From contig JADRCO010000394.1 in assembly GCA_021464525.1 (NCBI GenBank), positions 1 through 34,813 of the forward strand: a stretch of DNA of 34,813 nucleotides, read 5' to 3'. Each line of letters begins with the position of its first letter. Position 1 is the stretch's first letter. A model generated the notes under the pieces. The model was not told the DNA's origin. It did not search any database and saw only the letters and a list, made by a program, of their open reading frames with translations. The stretch is from Rhizophagus sp. LPA8_4_AMF (taxonomy: Eukaryota > Glomeromycota > Glomeromycetes > Glomerales > Glomeraceae). Positions 10,736-21,887 of the stretch are shown here, in pieces. A program made the position numbers and the translations under genes.

Positions 10736-12384
10736 ATGTTTGGATGGTCTAAAACACCCAATAATCCTGGTAAAATTGATTTAGGAAGTCTTGGTATAGA
10801 AGGACTTGATGATTTAGATATACCTATGAATGATGATATTGATGAAGCGGATTTAAATGATCCAGATTTATTGGTATGACTTTTTATTTATTTATATTTT
10901 TAATAGTTGGATGAATATTATAATTATGATTTTAATTTTTATATTCTCTTTTAAATTTAAAGGGGGAATTAACTGCTTTAAGTTCAAGTATTCAAAAAAG
11001 TAAACCAAAATCACAATCAAAACCACAACCACAACTACAACTACAATCTCAAACTCAAACTAAAACAAAATCTAATCTTACATCAATCCCAAATTTTCCT
11101 GGTGATATCGATATTGATGCAATAAGTGCTTTGGGAGCAGAGAATGATGATGATCATGAAGTTGAATTTACTGAAGATGATATGAAGGATCCAAATTTGT
11201 TAGTACGTTATTTTTAATAATTTTATTTTTATTTTTATTTTTATTTAATTATTATTTGATTATATTTTATTCTTAATTTTATTATTATTTTGATTTTGAA
11301 ATTATTTTATTTTTACTTTAATTCTACTTTTTATATTATTTTTATTTGGTTCCTATTTTTTTTATTTTTATTCTGATTTCTAATTTTTTAATTTTTAATT
11401 GGTTTCTACCCTTTTTTTTACTTTAATTTCTACTTTTTTTTTTTATTCTTTTTATTTTTATTTCTACTTTTTAATTGATTTATTAAGATAATATGTTTAA
11501 ACGATTATACTAACTTAGTTGATAATTATAGAAAGAATTACAAGGATTAGGAGGCCATCAAAGTGATAAAGAAAAAAATGAGGATGTAAAAAAAACTACT
11601 ACAACAGAAAAAATTGTTGTACAGGAAACTCAAACTATAGTTAGTAAAGATAACGGTGAATCTCTAATAAGTCAAGAAAGTTCGGAGTTGCAAGTTGTTG
11701 AAGAACAATCAATTGAAGCGAAATTACAATCAAATGATGTAGACCTTTTAGCAAAATATATACAAGAAGAAAAATTCAATGCTATTATGAAAAAGCGGGA
11801 AGGTGACAAAGCTGGAGCTGTAGAATCAGTGAAAGCATATAAACAACTAGAAGCGAAACGAGCTCAACTTTTGTCACAAAGTAAACAAGTTTCCGAAATT
11901 GAAGTTAAATCAGAGAATAATAGGGTTGATATTAGTGCACAGCAAAAGACAGAAATTTCTTCTCAAAATCAGGAGATCATTGATATTTTAAATAAAAAGT
12001 TTATGCAATATAAGGAGGCGGCTATTAAATTTAAAACCTCTGATGTTCCACGCGCAAAAGAGTTTCTTAATACAGCAACAGATATCCGTAAAATAATGAA
12101 ATCTTTAGAAAATGGTGCCAATTTACCCGAAGGGTGGGAGATTCCCGGTGATCCTGATGTGTCTCAACGTGAACCTGTACCACAAAGTCCATCCACCTTA
12201 CGAAAAAATGTATCAACGAACGTAACGCCAGTATCGACTCCAAAAAAAAGAGTATTAACAGTGCTAGATAATGCTATTAATGCGAGTATCATTGATGATG
12301 ACGAACAACCATTTATCATGGTAAATTTAAATAGATATTATTTTATGGCATTTTTATTTTTGTGGTATTTTACGATATTCTAAA

Positions 12385-12417
<33 letters not shown>

Positions 12418-14114
12418 TAGATTTCAAGAGAAGAACAGTATGCGCGTCTAATATCTCAATTAGAATCACAAGTTGCTTTATGTACTACACTATCAGCTTA
12501 TTATTTGAAAACTGGAAATAAGGTTGAAGCTACGACTTTTTACCGTTATAAAAAATCTTTTGCGGCTGATCTAACTTCATTGATTTCATATCGTACGCAC
12601 GGAAAAGATGTACCAGCGTTTCATTTTCAAGACATAACATATAATATTGAAAATGCTTTCTTAGAATTATCTGCAAATGATATGGAAGTTTGCATTGTTA
12701 GAGCCTATAATTTAGGCAATAAAGAAGTGAATGGAAAAGATGTTGATGCATTCGTAAGTTGGGATATTGGATGGCCAACTGAAGGTAGTCCTGGTGCTGG
12801 TAGTGGTAAAGGCGATACATCAACTGCTCCACGTGGAATGGATCCAGGTTTAAAATTTTTTAGTTTTTAATAAAAAATTCTCTAATGTTATAAAATTCAC
12901 TAATTTTTATAGTATTCCATAATTTCATTTATAATTTTTAGTATTTAATTGGAAAAAAGTTATAAACATAGACCGGACAAAAGCATTTCAACGTTATGTG
13001 AGCTCCAAAAAAGCTACTTTTGAAGTATTTCATTATAGAGGATTTTTACGAAAAACCATTTCATTAGGAAAAGCTACCATTAAGTTGGAACAATTTTTAA
13101 ATAAGGCCGAAATTCATCAAGTTTTAGATGTATGTGACAATTATTTTATACAAACATAATTAATATTATTTATTTATAATCAAATAATTTAATGTTATTC
13201 AATATCAGCTAGTAGATAACTTACGGAAACCTACAGGTGGAAAATTAGAAATTCGTTTAAGAATACGAATACCCTTAACGAAACCAGATATTGTAGCAAA
13301 GACTGAGAAATGGCTTATTATAGATGAGTTTAACACTAATAATTCATCTTTTGCTAGTTTACAATCTACTACTCAAGCATCAACATCAGCTCCGGTAACT
13401 CCTATTAGAAATACTTTACAATCAGATCCACTAGCTGCTACTCCAAGGACACCTCAACAAACACCAATCAAACCAAAAGTCACATCTACACCAAAATCAT
13501 CAGTTCCGCCAAGTACACCTAACTCTGTTAAAAATGAAATCCCTTCCCAATTATCAACTCCTGTTCCACAACAAAAAGCAACACCACATAGAACAGTTGC
13601 AGCAGCAACTCCAAGTCGTGATACGATTTCAACAAGTAGCGAACAAAATGATTTGGAGCAAGCAGTAGAGCAATTAAACAAGTAATTAATATTATAATTT
13701 ATTTTAATTAAATGATATATTGATTATTTGAAATTTATTAACATATATATTATTACTAGTGTTGATGCCCTTGTTTCTAATCTTGTAATACAACATGAAG
13801 TTGATGCAGTTAATGCTCAAATTGCAACATTGGAATCACAACATAAACCAATTCCAGACGATTTAACAGATAGGAAAAATGCTTTAGAGATTAAGCAGAA
13901 TATATTAGTTATACAAGTACAAACTGGACAATTGACAATGGATAAATATTTAGATCAAGTAAGAACAAGTATTGTTGATTGTAAAAAGTTGGCTTTAGTA
14001 TTTAAGAAAGCGGGTAACCTTGATGAAGCAAAAAAAGCACTTGGAAGAAGTAAAATTATGGAAGGAGAAGTTAAAGAAGTAGAAGAAGCCATGGCTAGTG
14101 GTGCCATTGAGTAA
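10736..14114 (+). CDS. CC2D1/Lgd-like protein with DM14 repeats and a C2 domain, seven exons
   Basis: Predicted 869-aa protein. Exons: 10736-10873, 10963-11202, 11532-12320, 12421-12847, 12942-13129, 13209-13681 and 13760-14114; all GT-AG with consistent phases. The acidic N-terminus has two similar blocks ending in DPDLL and DPNLL. DM14-type helical hairpins lie near residues 195-240 (KREGDKAGAVESVKAYKQLE), 274-320 (KFKTSDVPRAKEFLNTATDI) and 395-440 (KTGNKVEATTFYRYKKSF). A C2 domain spans about 445-620, followed by a S/T/P-rich linker and a helical C-terminus (FKKAGNLDEAKKALGRSKIM). This is the order in animal CC2D1A/B and Drosophila Lgd, whose DM14 domains bind the ESCRT-III subunit CHMP4/Shrub on endosomes; human proteins are of similar length (about 860-950 aa). 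Intron 2 (329 nt) is T-rich and low-complexity; intron 3 ends in a (TTA)n microsatellite directly at its acceptor. Confidence 0.85.
12386..12418 (+). repeat. (TTA)n microsatellite at an intron acceptor
   Basis: About eleven TTA/ATT units run uninterrupted up to the TTTAG acceptor of the third intron of the CC2D1-like gene, replacing the usual polypyrimidine tract. Length change here would alter the acceptor context but not the coding frame. Confidence 0.8.
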
Positions 14115-15457
14115 TGTAATAGAACGGTTGACCCCGATGTATTATAGATTAGTTTTTTTGTATTTAATAATAATTATTAATTTTTTTACGATATGATGTA
14201 TTATTTATTAAATTATACCTAAACATTAATAAATATTATTCAATGATATTTTTTCATGATAATGTTTGGTCACTAATAAAAACAAACGTTCATATGTGTA
14301 ACGTTATCAACCAATATTTCTTTTTTATTTATATATTAAATTTATTATTTATGAAATACATTTGTTTATAAAATTAAGTTTAACCAATTAAAAATTAATC
14401 ATGCATTACGGAATAACTTGTAACCGCATATAGTAAGGAATATGTTAACCAATGTTGATTTACCATTCAAGACAAACAACAAGTTCTTCGAAGACCACCA
14501 CCTCACTACCATAATGATCGTTAGTGTTGTTTCTAACATACATTCATCTCTCTTATTTAACCATTTCACTTTAGTTTAAATATTACGTTTTAGAATTTGT
14601 TCCTGCATAAATAAATGCTAGTTGAGTTTGAGTCTTATCCTGACGAATCGTACAATTTCGAAATCTTAACTCCCTATTGTTGTACTTTTGTCCAAAAAAG
14701 AATATGATTCACCAATTTTTTACTATTGTGTTAACTAATTTACAAGACCTTATGGCTTATCTGTTATAACTTCACATGTACTTTACGCCATAGTTGTGTT
14801 ATCTTTAAACATATTGTATTAACAATATTATCGGAATAGGTAAAGTGGTACATAACCTTGTTAGACAACCCCGTATATAGACAGAGTTATGACCTCATCT
14901 GACTCGTCAAAAAAAGAAGAAAGGAGAATAATTAATTTTAGTATAATTTTATGTATATGATCGAAAAAAAATCGAATTTTTTTTAGGGTTTGTTATATAT
15001 TATTCCAAAACAATCCAATAATATATTATGCTAACCTTTTTTTATGATATCAAAAGGTATTATTAGAATAACAATTTTTTTTTTTGTGACAATCATTTCC
15101 TTTTAAAGATTACAGGAACAATCCTAACAACGTCAGATAATACAAAGTATTTTTCTAACAAAGGGTTTAAACACTTTGTTTTTTGCCTTTTTTTGTCAAA
15201 ATTAACAAGGAGATAATACTTTAAAAGTATAAACAATCTTTTAATTCTTTATTATTGAAATCATATATAAGAATACGAAGAATGTCCAATCTAAAAAAAA
15301 ATAAAAAAAGATTTTCTCTTTTTTTCAAAATACGTACAAAAGAAAAAAAAATTAAAAAAATCAAAATTTCAACCAAGTAAATCTTGTTTCTGCTTTGGAT
15401 CAGAATAATAAAAATTTTATATATAATATATATACAAAAAAAAAAATTAATATTAAT
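14115..15457. other. Intergenic interval, no gene seen
   Basis: The 1.3 kb after the CC2D1-like stop holds no supported frame. It is AT-rich with A/T runs at 14960-15090 and 15290-15370. A TATATAATATATATAC stretch ends at 15436, about 22 bp before the next ATG, and may belong to that gene's core promoter or 5' UTR. Confidence 0.45.
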
Positions 15458-16041
15458 ATGTCTCGTAGAAGTAATAGTTTAATTTCCAAAGTAAGTAAAA
15501 ATTCCTTTTATTGGATCATTGTTTCGGAGATAAAAAAAATATTTTTTTTTAAATTTAATTAAATTTAATTAATTATTTTTTCATTTAGGTAGGGAAATGT
15601 ATAAGAAGATCAAGGTCAATTACAAGCAATATTAAAATAATTCCTGATACATATAAAAGTTCTCGCATATCATCAGATTCACAATTAAGTGAATTAGATG
15701 AATTAGATGAATTAAATGAATTAAATGAATTCAATACAATAATCTCATATCCGAATAGATATCACTACTTTCCAAAAGCAATGGTTGTAGTGGTAGAATC
15801 ACTTGCAGCTCACAAAGTTCCCGAACTATCAAAAAAGCGTTGGGGTTACGTTCATGTGCCTTCATCTACCACTAATTCGGAAGAGTCAAATATTGAGCAA
15901 GAAGATTCTATAACAAGTGAACAAAAAAAGAAAATGAAACGATGGGGTTTTGTAGCTCCGATTGTTGGTATACCAAATAATTTCCCTATATTTGATTCAA
16001 ATCCATCACCAATAAAACGAAGGTTTTATTATTACATATGA
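15458..16041 (+). CDS. Orphan two-exon protein with two RWG motifs
   Basis: Predicted 161-aa protein I do not recognise. Exon 1 is 15458-15490 (11 codons); a GTAAGT...TTTAG intron of 98 nt follows; exon 2 is 15589-16041, phase 0. The N-terminus is basic and Ser/Arg-rich (MSRRSNSLISK, then RRSRS), like an unstructured or targeting segment. Residues 46-59 are the acidic repeat ELDELDELNELNEF, encoded by a hexanucleotide repeat. Two related motifs, KKRWGYVHVP (93-102) and KMKRWGFVAP (126-135), share K-x-RWG-[YF]-V and sit 34 residues apart, like paired docking motifs. The C-terminus is basic and aromatic (KRRFYYYI). The clean splice and the motif pair support a real gene; function is unknown. 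Two T/A palindromes lie just downstream (16086-16159). Confidence 0.65.
15691..15732 (+). repeat. In-frame hexanucleotide repeat GAATTA(G/A)AT-type
   Basis: The sequence alternates GAATTAGAT and GAATTAAAT over about 42 bp and encodes the acidic/leucine run ELDELDELNELNEF in the orphan gene. Units are multiples of three, so expansions keep the frame. Confidence 0.75.
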
Positions 16042-16806
16042 AAAAAATTTTAAGTTTAAATGTATTTTTTATTTATTTTATATAATTTTTTTTTTTTTTA
16101 AAAAAAAAAAAAGTATTATTGAATTTTTTTTTATATTTTTTTTTAAAAAAAAAAAAAAAACTGCTGGACAGTAATACTTTTATATAGATTAGTATATATT
16201 TAGAATATATATGTACATTTCAAAAAAAAGAGGAAATAAAAAAAAAATTGTAATATAGTCGTTTAAAAAAAAAAAAATTATTACAAAAAAAGTTTTATTA
16301 CCCTAATAATAAAGCAGTTATTTGATTTTCATTAAAGGCAATAATAAATTTATCTTTTTGTTACTATTTTAATGTTATATTGGTCATATATATGGTAATT
16401 TTATGAGTCCTATACCCCCTTACCCAGTTCCAAATATTTTTAATATTAAATAATATGATTATTTATATTAAAATCGACACAGAATTTTCGCTATATATAC
16501 ACAAATTTATATTTAATGTTCACATATGCACTTCATAAGAATATGATACTTGATTGATTTTAAAAGATTAGATAATGAATGACTATTTGTGGACAATAAA
16601 TTAATAAATATTTAAATTACACTTCACCAATTTTATTCATATTTTGCAGGTCATTCTGATAAGGAAATCCCCAATTCCGAATTTCAAAAGAAATTAAATA
16701 TCTACATGTGCATAACCGTAACAGTTTGACAAGAGTTATTATAAGTGAGCTTTTCCAATCAAGATCGGTTCATGCAGGTCATTAATTAACCGGGCATAAC
16801 ATTGAA
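16042..16806. other. Intergenic interval with T/A palindromes
   Basis: No supported gene. Two oligo(dT)-oligo(dA) palindromes sit at 16086-16112 and 16136-16159 immediately after the orphan gene, where they could contribute to 3' end formation. The rest is AT-rich without a convincing frame. Confidence 0.45.
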
Positions 16807-16816
16807 TATATAAAAA
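16807..16816 (+). promoter_or_regulatory. Candidate TATA box for the 83-aa membrane-protein gene
   Basis: TATATAAAAA matches the TATA consensus well. It is followed within 25-40 bp by a pyrimidine-rich stretch suitable for transcription start, and the ATG lies 330 bp downstream at 17138. The intervening CT-rich DNA would be a long 5' UTR. Inference from motif and position only. Confidence 0.35.
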
Positions 16817-17137
16817 GTGTGCAAATTCTTTTCTTTTTTTTTTTCTTTGACTGTCTTTTCTCAAATATAGAAATAGAGCATTTTTGGAGTTGGGAATGCA
16901 TTAATCTAGATCAAAATTTTTTTATATTTCATACCCATACTTTCATTTCTTCTCGAATTCCTATATTATTCATATTAATTACTCTCCCGGCGAGCACTAA
17001 ACCTTTTTCTTATTACAATACATACTACCAATTTTCCTTATAATCCAAATTTTCTTCATACTCCTCATATTAAAGACAAAGGTTTAACCTATTTACAAAA
17101 CAATTAATTCAAAACTCATTAAAACTTTCATTTCACC

Positions 17138-17389
17138 ATGAAATCACTCATTTCATCCATCCGAAGCATTCGTACTCAAATTTCCATCAACCACCATATA
17201 GTCGACATATCAACTTCTACAAGCACTTCTTGTTTGGTTGAATTAGGACCTTGGGAAAGGACTCTAATCCATTCTCTTATCGCTCTAAGTCTTGCTTTAG
17301 TTGTTTATGCCGCTTGGGATCCACGAGTCGAAGGAGATTTATTGGCCGCAAAATTAATCGAACATAATTATAATCCTGTACATTATTAA
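17138..17389 (+). CDS. Small single-span membrane protein, unrecognised
   Basis: Predicted single-exon, 83-aa protein. The ATG has a good context (CACCATGA). Residues 1-35 are rich in Ser, Thr, Ile and Arg with only one acidic residue (SLISSIRSIRTQISINHH), which could be a mitochondrial targeting sequence. After ELGPWERTLIH, a single transmembrane helix spans about residues 45-60 (SLIALSLALVVYAAW), followed by a short tail with VEGDLLAAKLIEHNYNP. Codon use is less AT-biased than neighbouring non-coding DNA. I know no family with this pattern; a small mitochondrial inner- or outer-membrane protein is a guess. It lies alone between two gene-free intervals. Confidence 0.65.
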   Translation: MKSLISSIRSIRTQISINHHIVDISTSTSTSCLVELGPWERTLIHSLIALSLALVVYAAWDPRVEGDLLAAKLIEHNYNPVHY

Positions 17390-19390
17390 TTATTTTATAA
17401 AAGTTCTTCTTAATTCTCTAATCTTTTTTCTATATTCATTAGATAAATAGAGTTTTTTTATTTAAATATTTCCATCCGGAGGGTTTATATAAAAGGCGGT
17501 TAAAAAAGCATTCTTTGTATTTAATTTAATTCTTAGATAAAATACCTCACATATATATAGAATTTTTAATTTATTTTAATTTATCATTAATTACTTGACG
17601 TAATTCATAATCTCTCAATAATACATTTTATTCATCTTCATCATCACACCATTTGTTTTAACTACCTTTTTTTTTTGTCTCCGTATGGTTGTACACATCT
17701 CCTTCTTCCCTTGTAAATATCCCTTTTCTCCTCATTTTACCAAATAACGAAAATCCCAGCGATTTTCTTTATTATCTTCACTTCCCTTTCTTAATTTATA
17801 TAGAGTTTTTATGGTTTTGATTTACGTTTATAGGTTTTTTTCTTTTTTTTTAAAAGTACTACAAGTACTCAAACTCCCTTTCCTTCATTGAATAAAAAAG
17901 TATGGCGTATGGAATATGATAATTTATTGTAAAAAAATAGATCTTTTTTTGGTCTTTTTAAAAGTTTGAAATGGTTTGTGAATGTTTTATAATTATATTT
18001 ACAATGTTCTAAATATAAATTTCTTTCGTCTCTTTATTAAACTTTAATCAACGAAAAATTTTAAGGTTAAAAAGTCTCGTGATTTTACAACTCAGTATGA
18101 CACATATAGCTTAATGATTTTAATACTACTAAATATGGTAACCATTATACAATTTATTAAAAAAACACGCTAAAAGCTTAAATTAAACTTTAGGTAAGAT
18201 TAAAAAGAGGCAGTGAATGAGTTACTGACTTACTGGCTCAAGTTGAAAGACTAAATTACATGACTTGTATCTTACGCGCTAAATTTAAAGATATTTTCCG
18301 TTCTAATTAGTTTTTTTTTTTAAAAAAAAAGGTAAAGGTCATTTTTACAAATATCATTCTTTGTTAAAATTTACGTCATCCGCCATTCATTTACCATTTT
18401 ACCTAATTCGAAAATCTGACAGATCGAAGGTAAGACTGAGTTGCCAAAAACATCGATGACCCAGATGAAGTACATGGTTTTGACACCTGCTATAAGTAAA
18501 GTTAATGAGTAAATGGAGTCACGTGACGAAATGAAAGTTAAACTTGTTCATTTTTGGTTATAATTCTCTCGCCTGAAACAAAATCATTATTTTATTTAAC
18601 ATATTTGGGCTACTTTTTCGTGCGGGAGAGATGGTTTCATTCTTTTCATAGGGAATGATGCAAGCATTAATGAAAAGTTTGTAGGATTAAATTATCGAAT
18701 GACCTATAAAAACAAAATATAACAACACAACCTTCTAGGCTTCTACATTGTACTTTCACACTCATTATGCTCAATTGCTCATTATGTCGATCTTTCAAAC
18801 TATAAAAACCCAAAAATTTGCGTCATCATAAATAATGTATATCTAAATAATATATAGATGGGGGAAAAAATTAAAATAACGTGTCGATGGGAATTAATAA
18901 GTCCTTTTAAGTAAATCAATTACGCCAACATAATTACGGCGTAAAATTTATTTTTGTCCCTTAATTTTTTTTTTAATTTCCTAAAAAGGTCTTTAGTTCG
19001 CGTAATTTTGACGATTTTACTATAAACCATTATTAAAATTCTAGTCCTTTAAATTATTATATTATTCAAATAATACTTTATAAGAATGGAATTTTCTTTT
19101 TTTTTTTTTTTTTATTTTTCGTTTTTTTTTTTTTTTTGTTTAATTAAAAAAGAAGATAATCTTTTCAAAAGATATTTTTAATTTTTTTTTTCTTTTTCCC
19201 AAAATAAAAAATTCATTGTTTAATACTAAAATTGTAAAACTCACGAGGACACATCTATTTGATGCAAAGAAATGTCTCATTCCCTAAAAAGTGGTTTATA
19301 ATCAAAATATCCAATACCTCCTTTTAAAGATTGAAAATTGCAGATCATCGATAAAAAACATATATATATTAATCGTGTTTTCCTTTTAAA
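17390..19390. other. Two-kilobase interval without a recognised gene
   Basis: No long frame or spliced gene is supported. A consensus TATA box (TATATAAAAGG, 17486-17496) points into the interval from the left. A small hairpin is possible at 17749-17767 (GAAAATC and GATTTTC). Further right are a T11A9 palindrome at 18311-18330 and two long T-rich runs at about 19091-19138. A non-coding transcript or very short gene cannot be excluded. Confidence 0.45.
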
Positions 19391-21887
19391 ATGGAAATTT
19401 ATAACAAAATAATGGCAAAAGTAGAAGAAGCTATAAACGATTTAAACGGTAAAAATAAGTCTGCTGAAGAGGAAAATGACGGTCCATTAGAACCGATTTG
19501 CTTATTATTTCCTACTTATGCAACTAAGAATTTTGACGGTAATAAAAACGATATCAGTTTAATTTTAATAAAGTTAGTATAATTTAGCCAAATATTAACG
19601 TTTTGACTTAAAATAGGAAAGCCTACTACTGATGATTGGAATATTCGTGTTCGTGGTTGGGCATTCTCTGCACCAAAAAAAAGTAAAACGCGTAGTCTAT
19701 TCTTAGGTTAGCATTATAATCATTCTAATATAATTTAAGCAAAAGAAAAAAATTTTAATTTTAATTCATTTTAAATAAGGATTAACGGCGTTAGCACTTC
19801 AAAAAGATGATGAAAGATTTCAATTTCTTGAATCACGTACATCATATTTCTGGGCTAATAATGTTAGTCAAGGAGAATTTACTGTACAAGTAGAAGGGTT
19901 GACTGATTCCAATAAAATGTCCATTGAAGGTGATCCTAATGATGAAGGTCCAGTAACAACCACCGTTGAACCTCATGGAGAAGGTTCTACGACCACAACA
20001 GCAACTGTGAATGTACCTGACTTAAATAAAGTATTAAATCAAGCAGGGAAGATTATTAACCCACAAACTCATCCAGAAAGTGAAATTACTCGTGCAAAAA
20101 TTACTCCAAAATCAGGCCATTTCTATGGTAGTTTGGCAATTCCGAAAAAAACTATTCTTAAATGGATTGGAGAAGAAAATAATGAAAATGTTGTTACTGG
20201 ATTTATTAATAATTTTATCGGAAGTAAAGATAAAAATAGAATTAGATTATTGAAAGTTAGAGTTTTTAGAGAAGGTGCTGATCCTCATTATGGTGTTGTG
20301 AATCTAATTGAACCTGAAGGAGTTTCCATTATTTCCGTAAGTATCACCTTAGATCTCTAATTATTAAATATATAGGCCTAATTTTATTTTCATTTCGTGC
20401 GTAGGATATTGATGATACTATCAAAGATACAGATATTCTTCAAGGTGCAAAAAGAGTTTTATCCAAAACATTTTTGCAACCTTTCAAAGATGTAAGACAA
20501 TTTTTATATTTCGATCGATTAATTATAATTAATTATACAAATGAATAAATTATTATTATTTTAATTAATTGAAGGTTCCAGGAATGGCCGACGCCTATCG
20601 TAAATTTGTAAGTTTATTTCATATATAGGTCTTTTATATAAGAATTTATATATATATATTTATTTTTATTTTATTTTAGTATGAAAGAGGAGCATCAGTT
20701 CATTATGTGTCCAACTCACCATGGCAATTATTCCCATCTTTAAGAAGCTTCTTTCAAACCTATAATTTTCCTCCCGGTTCGGCACATTTTAAATTTTATG
20801 ATGGTTTAATTAAAAGTGCTTATGAACAAAAAGAAAATCCTATGGCTAGTAAATTCATGTACATTAGAGAATTACTCAAAGTAAGTAATGCTAATATTTA
20901 ATGTTTCACAGAAACACGAAGTTTCTTATATTTCTTCTAAAATAAAAATGAATTAAAAAAAAAAAATTTTTTTTTCATAACATAATAGGATTTTCCTAAT
21001 CGTAAATTTATTCTTATTGGTGATACCGGCGAACTCGATCCGGAAATGTGCGTAGTTTATTATTTAGCGTCATCATTTATAATAATAATTAACATTTATT
21101 TTTATTTAGATATACAACTGTTGCAAGAGAACATCCTGGAAGAATTCTTCGTATATATGTTCGAGATGTTACAACAGAACATGTAAAGGATATGCCACCA
21201 GAAAAACCAAAACACTCATATACTCGAACCTTCCCAACAATTTATAATTATCTCCGTAATTACTATGCTGGTGATGAAGAAGATATAAAGAGTGAATCAC
21301 CAGAGGAAAAGAAAGCTGAAGATGCAGCAACCCATGTTATTGCACAGCAAGCAGTTGCAGCTACTTCAGGAGAAGCGACAACAGCGCTCAGTGATCCTCA
21401 TAAACCTGTACGAAAGTCAAGTTTGACCAATCGATTATTAGATAAACTTCACGTAGATGTTTCATATTTATATGGTACTGCTATGGATTCACCTGATTCT
21501 GTTGACAGCGATCCACTTAAATCAGCTTCGAGTAAACCGAAAACTCCCTTAAGCGCGAAAATATTATCACCTCATAAAGCTGCTTCCATTTCTTCTAAAA
21601 TAACAACAAAACTACGTAATATTAAAAATGACAATAAAGAAGATAAAAGCGACAGTAAGAATGACAATAACTCTGGCAATTTATCTGATGATGATGACTA
21701 TGATGACGATGAAAGCAAAGAAAAGGATAAAGATAATGAAGTATTGAAAACCCCTTTGGAAATGTTCCACGAAAGATTAGAATTATTGAAAGAAGGATTA
21801 CCCGATGATTTATTCCATACTTTTACTGATGCCAAAGAAGTAGAAGATGACCCTGCTATTAAAGCAGCACTTAAATATAAAGAATGA
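19391..21887 (+). CDS. APP1: App1-like phosphatidate phosphatase (DUF2183), eight exons
   Basis: Predicted 650-aa protein. Exons: 19391-19538, 19617-19706, 19780-20336, 20405-20491, 20575-20607, 20680-20880, 20989-21047 and 21110-21887; phases agree. The N-terminal part has the family block WNIRVRGWAFS. The catalytic HAD-type motif DxDxT is DIDDT at residues 266-270, followed by SNSPW (316-320) and ILIGDTGELDPE (D384). Yeast App1 (587 aa) is a Mg2+-dependent phosphatidate phosphatase at cortical actin patches that makes diacylglycerol, linking membrane lipid to endocytosis. The last about 190 residues are low-complexity, with SP/TP sites (KTPLSAKILSPHK) and an acidic run (SDDDDYDDDESKEKDKD). 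The donor of intron 7 is the weak GTGCGT, chosen because it is the only one that keeps the frame into EIYTTVAREHPG. Intron 1 has an alternative donor (GTTAGT) downstream; the one used restores NFDGKPTTDDW. Confidence 0.88.

Noticed and set aside
13454-13681. 75-codon minus-strand frame
   Set aside because: Antisense shadow of the S/T/P-rich linker exon of the CC2D1-like gene.
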